From Ignavibacteriales bacterium (GTDB lineage: Bacteria; Bacteroidota; Ignavibacteria; UBA10030): a stretch of 48,452 nucleotides of DNA. Below the pieces are notes generated by a model. The model did no database searches, was not told the DNA's origin, and worked only from the letters and a program-made list of their open reading frames with translations. Where the stretch lies: assembly GCA_016186715.1 (NCBI GenBank), contig JACPLA010000022.1:1-48452 (forward strand). Direction: 5' to 3'. A program made the position numbers and the translations under genes. Each line of letters opens with the position of its first letter. Within the stretch, counting starts at the first letter, position 1. Of the stretch, positions 18,331-26,777 are shown one piece after another.

Positions 18331-18400
18331 TGTGCCCCCGAGACGACTCTGCGCCAGAGGCGCATCAGCCTTCGGCTGAGAACGTCCGACCAACGGTTTA
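18331..18400 (-). pseudogene. Partial tRNA-Arg copy split by a double hairpin
   Basis: Positions 18331-18349 and 18380-18400 are identical to 18494-18512 and 18513-18533 of the intact tRNA-Arg(CCT), i.e. its 3' half from the anticodon loop through the acceptor. A 30-nt block is inserted exactly in the T-loop, made of two adjacent perfect hairpins: tgcgcc-aga-ggcgca and tcagcc-ttc-ggctga. Identity stops inside the anticodon loop, a common integrase crossover point. It cannot be a functional tRNA. Consistent with an att-site scar or a copied fragment. Confidence 0.85.
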
Positions 18401-18404
18401 GTCC

Positions 18405-18485
18405 CAAAATGACAAGAGTTAACGAACGAAGTGATGCTAACTCTTTCGTCATTTTGAGGATCCCGCACGTTTTTTTGTGCGGGAG
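18405..18485. repeat. Two strong hairpins next to the tRNA copy
   Basis: caaaatgac (18405-18413) pairs with gtcattttg (18448-18456), with an inner agagtta/taactct pair. Immediately after, tcccgcac (18461-18468) pairs with gtgcggga (18476-18483 region) around a T-rich loop. These fill the gap between the partial and intact tRNA-Arg copies. Confidence 0.65.
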
Positions 18486-18495
18486 AAACCTCCTG

Positions 18496-18569
18496 TGCCC
18501 CCGAGACGACTCGAACGTCCGACCAACGGTTTAGGAAACCGCTGCTCTATCCAACTGAGCTACGGGGGC
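18496..18569 (-). tRNA. tRNA-Arg (anticodon CCT)
   Basis: The reverse complement reads GCCCCCG-TA-GCTCAGTTGGATAGAGC, with anticodon stem GCGGT/ACCGT and loop TTCCTAA (anticodon CCT), T-arm around GTTCGAGTC, and acceptor CGGGGGC with discriminator A. CCA is not encoded. Its 3' half is duplicated about 163 bp away. Confidence 0.95.
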
Positions 18570-18632
18570 AATCCCGGTTTGTTTATCAGGGCGGGTGGAG
18601 GCACTTCAATGTACGCAAGTTTCCACATCACT

Positions 18633-20324
18633 TCAAGAACTCGGGGCGTCCAAAACCTCTCTGATCCGTTCCAAGACCTCGGAAGTTTCGTACGGTTTGT
18701 AAATGAAGTGATTGTCTCCCAGCTTGGCCATCTCCGCCTTCATCTGTGGCTCAACAAATCCGCTGGCCACAATGATGCGGACCCCCGGGTTAATCTCCCG
18801 CATGGTCACACATGCCTCCCATCCGCCGAGTCCGGGCAACCCCAGGTCGGAAAGCACAAGCTTGATGTCATGGTGGTTTTTCATAAAGATCTCGACTGCC
18901 TCAATGCCATCCTTTGCAAAAAGAACGCGATAGCCCTTTTGTTGGAGCACTCCCCCAACGGCGGAACGAAGAAGATCCTCATCCTCCACAAACAAGATGG
19001 TCTCGTGTCCCGCAAGAGTCCGTTCCCCGAGATAACGCATTTCCATCAATCGTTCCTGATCAGGCCTCGACGCGGGGAAAAACAAGCGGAATGAACTTCC
19101 CTCGTCAACCTCACTGACAACTTCGATGAAACCCTTATGAGACTGGACGATGCCATAAACCACGGCAAGTCCGAGTCCGGACCCCGAACTCTGTTTTTTT
19201 GTCGAAAAGAACGGCTCAAAGACCCTTGCACGAATTTTGTCATCCATTCCAATGCCCGTGTCAGAAACACTCAGGCACACGTAGTCGTTCGTTTCGGCTT
19301 CCGGGAACCGATCCCGCAAAGTCTCTCCCTGAATCTTCGTCGTTCTCACTGTCAATGTTCCTCCTCTCGGCATTGCGTCACGCGCGTTGACATACAAATT
19401 CAAGAGGACCTGGTCGAATTGGTTCGGGTCCGCAAGGATTCCCGCGACCCGGGGATCGAGATCGAGCAAAAATGCGATGGTTCGCGGAAACGTCTCCATG
19501 ATCATGTTTGTAAAATCCTGGACCGATGAATTGATATCCACAAAGACGAGTTCAGGCCGGGTTTTATGTGCCAGTGTCATGAGTTCTTTCACCATTTTTT
19601 TGGCGCGTCCAACAGTATTCTTGATTGCCAGCAGACTCATCTGGTTGTTGGACGGAGAGTTCTTTCCGCCTTCGAGAATGGAGGTATAGGCAAGAATGAT
19701 TCCGAGGATGTTATTGAAATCGTGCGCGATTCCTCCGGCCAGTCGACCGATCGATTCCATTTTCTGAGCTTGTCGAAATTGTTGTTCCAGCCTTAGACGT
19801 TCCTCCTCCGCCTTCTTCAGGTCTGTGATGTCACGGGCTACCGCCTGCACCTCCACAATCTTTGCTCCTTCCAGAATGACCTGGACGTTTTGGCCGAGCC
19901 AGATAACGCGCCCGTCTTTGGCCAGGGCGGGGAACTCGAGATACGTCGCGGGGATTTTTTCTTCCGTTTGCCTCAAATAATGACGCATGGTCCGTTTCCT
20001 GTAATCGGCTCACACAAAATCAAGAAAGCTGCGGCCAACCACCTCTTTGAGGTTGTATCCCATGATCCGCTCTGCGGCCGGATTCGCATACACAAAATTT
20101 CCCCGGGGATCGGTCCGGTAAATGATGTCATTGGCCGACTCGACGATTTGACGGTACCGCTCCTCGCTTTCCCGCAGCGCTTGCAGGGCTTTGTCCCGCT
20201 CGTGTTCGAGGATCTTCAGATTAACGTATTCCCGGCGGAGTTGCTGAAGTTCTTGCAGGAGGTCGTCCCGCGGCCGGTCCCGATCGGCTGGCGAGGCTTC
20301 GTGGGGGGGAGGATGGGATGGCAT
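18633..20324 (-). pseudogene. Hybrid PAS sensor histidine kinase interrupted by an in-frame TGA
   Basis: Two track ORFs (20010-20324 and 18633-19988) are in the same frame, separated by one TGA at 20010-20012 and seven sense codons. Joined they give 563 codons: N-terminal coiled coil (about 18-50), PAS (YRQIVESANDIIYRTDPRGNF...VVGRSFLDFV-stop-ADYRKRT...), HisKA with phosphoacceptor in GGIAHDFNN, HATPase (NARDAM, DTGIGM, GSGLGL), and a C-terminal REC domain (FVEDEDLLR...LVLSDLGLPG, receiver Asp). The lesion is inside the PAS domain and nothing else is missing. The downstream ORF could in principle be made from its own ATG as a PAS-truncated kinase. It is cytoplasmic (no TM) and 6 nt downstream of the response regulator gene. 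Confidence 0.85.
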
Positions 20325-20330
20325 GAACTG

Positions 20331-21062
20331 CTACTGAGGTCGTTGTCCGCTTTCCTGAGTGTGTTGGATACCCTCAAGTTTCTGGGTGACCAATGTCGTG
20401 AGATCCAACATCGATTTCAACCCGGAGGACACTACTTCAAATTCTTGCTTGAGTCCTGAGAAGGCATCAAGAAACGGCTTTCGTCCGTCATTTGTCACAT
20501 ACTTCAGCAACTCGGTTTCCGTTTCCGCAATTTTCCCCGTCAGCTGGGACAACCCATTATTAACAAATTGTCCGATCGAATTCACGGTATTCTGAAACAT
20601 CTGCAGCGATGCCAGATCTTTCTGCTGCTGATACATCTGGACCTCTTCCTTTTGTCTTCGGAAGACTTCTTTGCGGTACATGTACCGCTCGAACACGCTG
20701 TTGATCGTCAAAGGAAGCCGGTCGATTTCGATGTGTTCCTTCGACAAGTAATCGTAGGCCCCCAGTTTCATCGCTTCGACCGCCACCTCTTCGGAGCCGG
20801 CCGCCGTCAGCATGATGACCGGCGTGTCGACGTTGTTTTCGTGCATCCATGCAAGGACATCCAGCCCGGAGAGACCCGGCATTTTATAATCGAGGAGAAC
20901 GACGTCATACGTCGCATTCTTGAGCTTCTCGATCGCATCCTCGCCGGAATCGCTCATGGTCACCTCATGTTTGTCGGACATGGTCAGAGCGATTTCAAGA
21001 CTCATCCGGAAGGAATCCTGATCGTCAACAACGAGCACGTGAGGGGGTCTCGGAGCAGGCAT
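20331..21062 (-). CDS. Response regulator with C-terminal coiled coil
   Basis: A 243-residue protein: REC domain at about 8-125 (VLVVDDQDSF, phosphoacceptor Asp in VVLLDYKMPG, conserved Lys in DYLSKEH), then a long helical region (about 128-235, RKEVFRRQKEEVQMYQQQK) with no HTH or enzymatic output domain. It therefore probably acts by protein contacts within a phosphorelay with the adjacent hybrid kinase, whose gene starts 6 nt downstream. ATG at 21062. Target unknown. Confidence 0.9.
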   Translation of the reverse strand: MPAPRPPHVLVVDDQDSFRMSLEIALTMSDKHEVTMSDSGEDAIEKLKNATYDVVLLDYKMPGLSGLDVLAWMHENNVDTPVIMLTAAGSEEVAVEAMKLGAYDYLSKEHIEIDRLPLTINSVFERYMYRKEVFRRQKEEVQMYQQQKDLASLQMFQNTVNSIGQFVNNGLSQLTGKIAETETELLKYVTNDGRKPFLDAFSGLKQEFEVVSSGLKSMLDLTTLVTQKLEGIQHTQESGQRPQ

Positions 21063-21149
21063 AAGGGTACCGGAAAAATGTGAAAAAATGGTTCGGTGTT
21101 TTATATGGTAGCCAGAATTGCAACAAAAGACAATACAAGCCCCGCCAGG

Positions 21150-21362
21150 TAGTGTCTCATTTTCGAAGGGATTACCAACCTCTGTGGAACTCTCTTTTGA
21201 AGCTCCGTGTCACTCCGTGAAATTTTCTTCTGTAAAAGCGTTACACAGAGAGCCACAGAGAAGACACAGAGGTACACAGAGGGAAATCCCTCTGTGGAAC
21301 TCTCTTTTGAAGCTCTGTGTCACTCTGTGAAATTAAATCCAGTATAGTAAACTCAGACACTA
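21150..21362. mobile_element. MITE-like non-autonomous element
   Basis: A 213-bp non-coding segment bounded by imperfect inverted ends: tagtgtctcatttt at the left and the inverse of aaactcagacacta at the right (8 terminal bases perfect, then two mismatches). ccccgccagg occurs just outside both ends (21140-21149 and 21365-21374), resembling a target duplication, though two extra C separate the right copy from the terminus. No transposase is encoded. It lies between the response regulator and nadD. Confidence 0.5.
21179..21334. repeat. 46-bp direct repeat pair
   Basis: Two copies (21179-21224 and 21289-21334) starting cctctgtggaactctc, period 110 bp, differ by two C/T changes. Between them ccacagagaagacacagag gives partial inverse complementarity (cacagag/ctctgtg), so the interior can fold. 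Only two copies; not a CRISPR. Confidence 0.8.
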
Positions 21363-21442
21363 CCCCCCGCCAGGGAACCCGATCAGACGGGTGCACGATT
21401 CGCTCGAGCCCCAACAGAATCTCTGACGTCCTTCTTCACTGT

Positions 21443-22051
21443 TTAGCGGTAGAGGTGATGCCGTATGATGAATCGCTCTACTGCTGGCACCACGAGATAC
21501 CGAATCGAAAATCCCCGTTTCCTTCTCCTCCGGATTTGCGTTGACGAGAGATCGATCACAGGGCCAGCGATGGGAATCACGCGAAACTTCTTAGTCCGCC
21601 GGGCCTTCCGCCGAGTGGACGGCCCCCGACTATACACCGCCATGATAGCCATATTGCCGATTGCTTCCGGCTCCTTCCACGTCGATAGTTCCTTCAGACT
21701 GTCTCCGCCGAGAATCAAAACAAGCTCAGCGGCAGGATAGTTCGATTGAAATTGCTTCAGGGTGTCGACTGTATAGGAAATTCCTTGTCGTTGAATCTCG
21801 ATGTCAGAGAGGGAGAATCGCGCATTCCCGGCAATCGCAAGTTTCACCATGGCTCGTCTCAGTGCGGCAGGACTGGCTCTTCGGCTCACTTTGTGCGGGG
21901 GTATGAAGGCCGGTACAAAGAACACCCTGTCCAGTTTGAACTGTTCTCGTGCGTTCTCTGCGATCAAGAGATGACCAATATGAGGAGGATCGAATGTGCC
22001 TCCAAAGATGCCGATTCGACGAGGTGACCGCGTATTAGATGAATGCTTCAT
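21443..22051 (-). CDS. nadD: Nicotinate-nucleotide adenylyltransferase
   Basis: A 202-residue nucleotidyltransferase making deamido-NAD from nicotinate mononucleotide and ATP. The N-terminal GIFGGTFDPPHIGHLLIAENA holds the (H/T)xGH motif, LILGGDSLKELSTW the substrate loop, and the C-terminal LSSTQIRRR matches the conserved ISSTxIR signature. Its ATG lies within the upstream glycosyltransferase gene (17-nt overlap), so they are coupled. The C-terminus is short but complete relative to the family. Confidence 0.95.
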   Translation of the reverse strand: MKHSSNTRSPRRIGIFGGTFDPPHIGHLLIAENAREQFKLDRVFFVPAFIPPHKVSRRASPAALRRAMVKLAIAGNARFSLSDIEIQRQGISYTVDTLKQFQSNYPAAELVLILGGDSLKELSTWKEPEAIGNMAIMAVYSRGPSTRRKARRTKKFRVIPIAGPVIDLSSTQIRRRRKRGFSIRYLVVPAVERFIIRHHLYR

Positions 22052-23180
22052 AAACCTCCAGGGTTTTCCGCGCTGTCTCGTCCCAAGAAAACCTTTTGAT
22101 ATTCGCGAGACCCCGACGGATTAATTCCTGGCGCTCGACCGGACGGTCGATGATTGTCATCATGGCATCCGCAAACGCATTCTCGTCCTCCGCCGGACAC
22201 ACGAGTGCAGCATCCCCGACCACTTCCGGCAAGGCGCCGCGGTCCGAAACGACACTTGGCGTGCCACAGGCCATTGCCTCAAGAGGAGGAAAGCCGAAAC
22301 CCTCATAGAGGGAAGGCAGGACGAGCATTTCGGCCGAGCGATAGACATTTGCCAGGTCCGCATCCGAAAGTTTGCCCAGATACAGGATTTTTTTGTCAAG
22401 CCGATTCCTCTCGATAAAACCGGCTAGATCAGGATGCCCACCGGGTGCCTTTCCGACGAACACAAGAGACATGTCAGATCTTTTCTCCGCAACCCGAGCG
22501 AACGCCCTCAAGAGGGTTATGATATTCTTGTGGGGAGAATTTCCCCCCACATAGAGAACAAAGGGATTCCTCAGACCATGAGCCGCACGAAACGCATCCA
22601 GGGAATTCCTGTCCGAAGCCGGCGTGAACTTCCCGGATACACCAAGAGGAATAGCGTGAACCCTCTTATCGTCCATACGGAAATGCGAAAGAAGATCCTG
22701 CTTCGCGAACTGAGAATCGGTAATGACTCCCGAGGCCGACGTAACGGCGTGACGCATGACCGTGTTCGCATACAGCCGCTGCATTCGAGAAAAATACTGC
22801 GGGAATCGCAGGTGGATCAAATCATGAACCGTTACAAGCGAGGGGATGCGCAATCCGTACGGGAGCGTGTAATGTGGAATGTGGAACAAGCGGACTCCCA
22901 ATCTCTGGGCGCGCAGGCCGAGAATGAACAGCTCTGAGAGGGAGTATTTCTTCTCAGAAATGCTCACACATCCCCATCCCGGAGGAACTGTCACATGGTT
23001 CCTGTCTGCGGGATCAACCAGAAGCAGAAATGTGTATGACAGGGAGCGCTGAGAGAGATGTTGAACGAGATTTTGAAGGTAGGTGCCAATTCCAAAGTCA
23101 AAATACTTTCTCGCATCAATTCCGATGACCGGCATGGGAAACGAACGTTGTTGTTGAGCGGCGACGGTCGAACTGTTCAT
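22035..23180 (-). CDS. Glycosyltransferase family 4 (GT-B fold)
   Basis: A 381-residue GT4 enzyme. IGIDARKYFDFGIGTYLQNLV is the N-terminal acceptor-domain start, VTVHDLIHLRFPQYFS and SQFAKQDLLSHF are typical central motifs, FVLYVGGNSPHKN opens the donor domain and SLYEGFGFPPLEAMACGTP contains the EX7E pair. An in-frame ATG 15 codons in (MPVIGIDARK) may be the true start because family members usually begin there. It is coupled with nadD downstream and divergent from the flippase gene over a 43-nt gap. Sugar donor unknown; likely surface polysaccharide synthesis. Confidence 0.9.
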   Translation of the reverse strand: MNSSTVAAQQQRSFPMPVIGIDARKYFDFGIGTYLQNLVQHLSQRSLSYTFLLLVDPADRNHVTVPPGWGCVSISEKKYSLSELFILGLRAQRLGVRLFHIPHYTLPYGLRIPSLVTVHDLIHLRFPQYFSRMQRLYANTVMRHAVTSASGVITDSQFAKQDLLSHFRMDDKRVHAIPLGVSGKFTPASDRNSLDAFRAAHGLRNPFVLYVGGNSPHKNIITLLRAFARVAEKRSDMSLVFVGKAPGGHPDLAGFIERNRLDKKILYLGKLSDADLANVYRSAEMLVLPSLYEGFGFPPLEAMACGTPSVVSDRGALPEVVGDAALVCPAEDENAFADAMMTIIDRPVERQELIRRGLANIKRFSWDETARKTLEVYEAFI

Positions 23181-23223
23181 TGATTAAAGTTAGATTTTTC
23201 TCTATCGTAAATCAAAGAAAAAG

Positions 23224-24708
23224 ATGCCTCACCTCGAGAACGCTTACCACCAAATCACGCGCAACACCGCCTTCCTCTTCTTCGCCCAGATTGTCACGAA
23301 GATTATCGGCTTTGTCACAAGTTTGCTCCTTGCGAATTACCTTGATGTGGAACATTTCGGCACATATGGTTTTGCGATCGCGTTCTCATCCCTGTTCATT
23401 CCGCTTTGTGATATCGGCGTCGACACGTTTGTCGTTCGCGAGTTAGCCGCAAGGCCGGAGCGCAAAACAGAATTCACGGGAACTGCTCTTTTGTCCAAGG
23501 CGGTCTTCAGCGTTTTTGCCTTCCTTGTGATTTCAGGTGCCATTTTCTCAACGTCGTACGACCGCGAAAAAATCATCTTTGTGGTGCTTGGTGCGGGCAT
23601 CACCGTTCTCCGGACGTTCTCAGCGACCTTCACGGCGTTCTTCCGGGGGGCTCAACTTATGAGCCACGATGCGAGAAGCGCGATTGTGGCGAAAATCATT
23701 GAAATCGGGGGCCTCCTGATCGGAATTGCCTATGGTCTTTCCCTGTTTCAGCTTCTCCTTGTGCTCCTTGCATCGTCATTGGTCCAGCTCCTCTACACGG
23801 GGTTTGTTGCTCAGCGACATGGTTTCCTGCGGCACATGCGACTTGACATCGGCGCGTGGAATCATCTTCTGAGGGGAGGAAGTCTCTTTGCCCTCACGGG
23901 ACTTTCAGTGAACATTTATTTCCAGATTGACAGCGTCATGTTATCGTTCATGGCCGGTGACGGGGCGGTGGGTTTGTACCGCTCCGTCTACAACCTTGTC
24001 TTCGCACTGAGTGGACTCTCAGCGGCCTTTGTGATTGCAATGTTTCCCATGATTGCGAAGTCTCATGAACACGATCTTCCGAGGGCGGTTCAGGCGGCAA
24101 AAAACGTCATCGTATACTCGTTGATGCTTGCACTCCCCATTGCTGTCGGAGGAACGGTCCTGGCCGAATCCATTATCAGTACGCTCTACAGGTCGAGCTT
24201 TCTGACCGCCTCGCTCACACTTCAGATTCTTGTCTGGTGGATCCCCATTGTTTATGTAACAAATGCCCTTGGATATATTCTTGGCGCCGCGAATTTGCAA
24301 AAAATCGTTCTGGCGGTCGCTTTCATGAATGCGGTACTCAACGTTTCTTTGAACGTTGTTCTTATCCCCCTCTTCCGTGAGAACGGAGCCGCTGCTTCAA
24401 CGGTCATCACGGAATCCATGGGTCTCATGATCCTTGCGTTCTTTGTGAAGCAGAGGTTTGGTTTGGTCTTCGATTCCCCAAAAATTATCCGACTCATCTT
24501 CGCCAACCTTGTATTCCTCCCGCTCATTTTCCTCAGCCCGTCGTATTCTTTCCCACTTCTGATGATTGGAGGGGGTGTGGTATATGTGCTTTTTCTCTTC
24601 GCGCTGAAATTACTTTCGGTTGAAGATCTTCAATCCCTTGCAGGATACCTCCGGACAGGATCGAAAAAGCATTCTATCCCCCCTGGTTCAAGCGACCCTT
24701 TCGGGTAA
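23224..24708 (+). CDS. Oligosaccharide flippase (Wzx/MATE-like)
   Basis: A 494-residue polytopic membrane protein, about 12-14 TM helices. Start NAYHQITRNTAFLFFAQIVTKIIGFVTSLLLANYL and FGTYGFAIAFSSLF are typical of polysaccharide-biosynthesis (Wzx-like) flippases; YFQIDSVMLSFMAGDGAVGLYRSVYNL matches the conserved middle. It should move lipid-linked glycans across the inner membrane. It heads a plus-strand unit with a methyltransferase and a glycosyltransferase, divergent from another glycosyltransferase. An A-rich tract precedes the ATG; no consensus promoter is evident in the 43-nt gap. Confidence 0.92.
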   Translation: MPHLENAYHQITRNTAFLFFAQIVTKIIGFVTSLLLANYLDVEHFGTYGFAIAFSSLFIPLCDIGVDTFVVRELAARPERKTEFTGTALLSKAVFSVFAFLVISGAIFSTSYDREKIIFVVLGAGITVLRTFSATFTAFFRGAQLMSHDARSAIVAKIIEIGGLLIGIAYGLSLFQLLLVLLASSLVQLLYTGFVAQRHGFLRHMRLDIGAWNHLLRGGSLFALTGLSVNIYFQIDSVMLSFMAGDGAVGLYRSVYNLVFALSGLSAAFVIAMFPMIAKSHEHDLPRAVQAAKNVIVYSLMLALPIAVGGTVLAESIISTLYRSSFLTASLTLQILVWWIPIVYVTNALGYILGAANLQKIVLAVAFMNAVLNVSLNVVLIPLFRENGAAASTVITESMGLMILAFFVKQRFGLVFDSPKIIRLIFANLVFLPLIFLSPSYSFPLLMIGGGVVYVLFLFALKLLSVEDLQSLAGYLRTGSKKHSIPPGSSDPFG

Positions 24709-24717
24709 GAACATTGA

Positions 24718-24798
24718 GTGCGCATTGCAATTCTGAACACCGTTTCCAACATTGTAGGGGGACTTCCCCGAGAGAGTCTGCAGGGCCAGAGTTCATGA
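24718..24798 (+). pseudogene. Possible remnant of a glycosyltransferase N-terminus
   Basis: Reading from GTG at 24718 gives VRIAILNTVSNIVGGLPRES... and a stop after 26 codons. '(M/V)RIAILNTV.NIVGG' looks like the first beta strand and glycine turn of a GT4 glycosyltransferase, then identity to anything recognisable ends. It overlaps the ATG of the methyltransferase. It could be a deletion remnant or chance; 20 residues are too few to be sure. Confidence 0.35.
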
Positions 24799-25472
24799 CC
24801 ATCAAGAAAGGAAAAGAGACGTTGGGTTCCACTGACTTTCACCCAAATCGGTTTGTCGCTTCTCCCGACATTGTTCGAAGAATCCAGACCTCTTATCTAC
24901 ACTATTTCCCGCTTTTAGGTAAAGTCGCCGACCTGGGTTGTGGGGAGGGGGTTTTTCTCGATCTGCTCCGGGCGTCGGGACGAAAAGGAATTGGTGTTGA
25001 CATCACGCCTGAATTTGTCCGTGCGATCAAGCGCAGGGGTTTGAAGGCAGTAACGGCGGATATCACAACCTTCCTACGGAAGCATCGGTCCTCATTCGAC
25101 GGCATTTTCGCGAGTCATATCATTGAGCATCTCCCGGCCGCAAACGGCATCTTTCTCATCCGGTCGATGTTCGACGCGCTGAGATCGGGGGGTGTGGCGG
25201 TTCTCGTCACACCATCGTACGAGGACATTCTCGTGAGCAGCGAGCGTTTCTGGCTGGATATTTCTCATGTGAGGCCCTACCCCCTTCCTCTTCTTCATGA
25301 AGTGTTTCTCCATTATGGATTCGAAATTGTCAAGGAAGGGTACGACCTGGAAACACGGCTTCCGACTTCTCTTCGGCATCCCAGAAGCATGCTGCGACAC
25401 ATCGTAGGAAGAATGAGATTTGGAAGGAAGTTCAATACGGGAGATACGTTCATCGTTGCAAAGAAGCCTTAG
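24795..25472 (+). CDS. SAM-dependent methyltransferase
   Basis: A 225-residue class I methyltransferase. Motif I is VADLGCGEGVFLDLL (about 43-57), with VDITPEFVRAIKRRGL as motif II, HIIEHLPAANG and ALRSGGVAVLVTPSYE completing the Rossmann core (Methyltransf_11/23 type). The ORF track starts at TTG 24714, but that N-terminus (MSAHCNSEHRFQHCRG) is low-quality and runs over another frame; I choose ATG at 24795. It probably modifies a sugar or lipid in the surrounding polysaccharide locus, by context only. Confidence 0.82.
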   Translation: MTIKKGKETLGSTDFHPNRFVASPDIVRRIQTSYLHYFPLLGKVADLGCGEGVFLDLLRASGRKGIGVDITPEFVRAIKRRGLKAVTADITTFLRKHRSSFDGIFASHIIEHLPAANGIFLIRSMFDALRSGGVAVLVTPSYEDILVSSERFWLDISHVRPYPLPLLHEVFLHYGFEIVKEGYDLETRLPTSLRHPRSMLRHIVGRMRFGRKFNTGDTFIVAKKP

Positions 25473-25547
25473 CCGGAGCAACCCCTCCGCACGGCCGCAT
25501 CATCATGACCATTCCGTCGTTAACAAACCTCCCAGTGTTGGAGTCGC

Positions 25548-26777
25548 ATGAGACCGTTGAACATTCTGGTTGACGCGCGAGGAACGCAGGAAGGGTTTAA
25601 ACAGCATAAACATCGTGGGATCGGACACTACGCGGTCCAGCTCATCCGTCAACTCCAGGAAAGCAGGACAGCACACCGGTTCACGTTCCTCGTCGATGCC
25701 ACGAAGCCTGTCGATCGCTTGTTGGCGCATTCGGACCTTCTCCGTCATTATCCCTGGGTGCGAGGATCCAGAATTTCGGAATTTCTTGAAACGCAGCTTA
25801 CTCTTCCCGGAACCATACGCACGAGAGTATTCGACGTGGTGCACTATCTGTCACAACACGATGGAGCGCGCGCCACTCCTTTCCCTTTTATCCTGAACAT
25901 CCTGGATACCGTTCAGCAATCTGCGGGCCGGCTGTACTCCTTCGGTCAAAATTTCAAACACAGAGTGCTCCAATCCATTGTGCAGCGGACGGTCGACAGG
26001 GCTTCGGCGATCATTACGATTTCGGAATACTCAAAGCAGGATGTCCTGAGGCACTATCGCATATCGTCCGAGAAGATCCATGTCACGCATCTGGCCGCCG
26101 ACCACCGCTTCTTCCGGGCCACGCCGAAAAAAGCAAAGGCCGTCGCACTGGCATCCATGAAGCTCCCGAAGGAATTCTTGTTCTATGTCGGCGGAATCGA
26201 TCCCCGAAAGAACGTGCGAACACTGATGCGAGCCCTTTTTCTCCTCTATGAAGAGCATCCTGCCAGTCCACCGCTCGTTTTTGCCGGCCGCATTGACAAC
26301 CAGACGGAGTACTCGGCCCTCATGCAGGATGTCGAACGCCTCCGTCTGACGGACCGCGTCCGATTTCTCGGCTTCGTGTCTGACGATCAGCTTCCCGCGC
26401 TCTTTGCCTGTGCCAAGGTGTTCGTGTTCCCAAGCCTGCTGGAGGGATTTGGCCTGCCTGTAGTACAAGCCATGGCATCGGGAATTCCCGTGGTCGCCTC
26501 GGCCACTTCATCGATTCCGGAAGTGGCGGGTGATGCGGTATTTTATGCAGACGTGACATCCGCCGACGCGCTGGCGCGGGCGATCCATCACGTTCTCACT
26601 CATCCCAGGGAGGCTGCCCGCAAGAAGGCCGCGGGTAAGCGCCGTGCGCGTTTGTTTTCCTGGAAACAAACGGCTGAGTCAACAATAAAGGTTTATGAGC
26701 ACGTCGCCATGAACGGGAACCGCATACGCTCACGACCATTTTTATCATCGAGGGGGGAAAAGGGTCGATCAAAATGA
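25548..26777 (+). CDS. Glycosyltransferase family 4 (GT-B fold)
   Basis: A 409-residue GT4 enzyme: [28 protein letters not shown] at the N-terminus, [16 protein letters not shown] centrally, [21 protein letters not shown] at the donor-domain start and [23 protein letters not shown] near the C-terminus. The second acidic residue of the usual EX7E pair is Q here (PVVQ instead of PxxE), which may alter activity. The C-terminus is basic ([16 protein letters not shown]). Its last 9 nt overlap the convergent trpB gene. 75 nt separate it from the methyltransferase. Likely role: surface glycan assembly. Confidence 0.88.
   Translation: MRPLNILVDARGTQEGFKQHKHRGIGHYAVQLIRQLQESRTAHRFTFLVDATKPVDRLLAHSDLLRHYPWVRGSRISEFLETQLTLPGTIRTRVFDVVHYLSQHDGARATPFPFILNILDTVQQSAGRLYSFGQNFKHRVLQSIVQRTVDRASAIITISEYSKQDVLRHYRISSEKIHVTHLAADHRFFRATPKKAKAVALASMKLPKEFLFYVGGIDPRKNVRTLMRALFLLYEEHPASPPLVFAGRIDNQTEYSALMQDVERLRLTDRVRFLGFVSDDQLPALFACAKVFVFPSLLEGFGLPVVQAMASGIPVVASATSSIPEVAGDAVFYADVTSADALARAIHHVLTHPREAARKKAAGKRRARLFSWKQTAESTIKVYEHVAMNGNRIRSRPFLSSRGEKGRSK

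Noticed and set aside
18117-18534. Overlapping 68-126 aa ORFs near tRNA-Arg
   Set aside because: They cover repeats and tRNA sequence on both strands, and none has protein-like composition.
20010-20012. Recoded TGA (alternative genetic code or selenocysteine)
   Set aside because: TGA is used as a normal stop by many genes here (aspS, upp, atuA pair), RF2 is present, and no SECIS-like structure or conserved Cys/Sec position is seen.
21179-21334. CRISPR array
   Set aside because: Only two copies, 110-bp period, no regular spacers and no cas genes.
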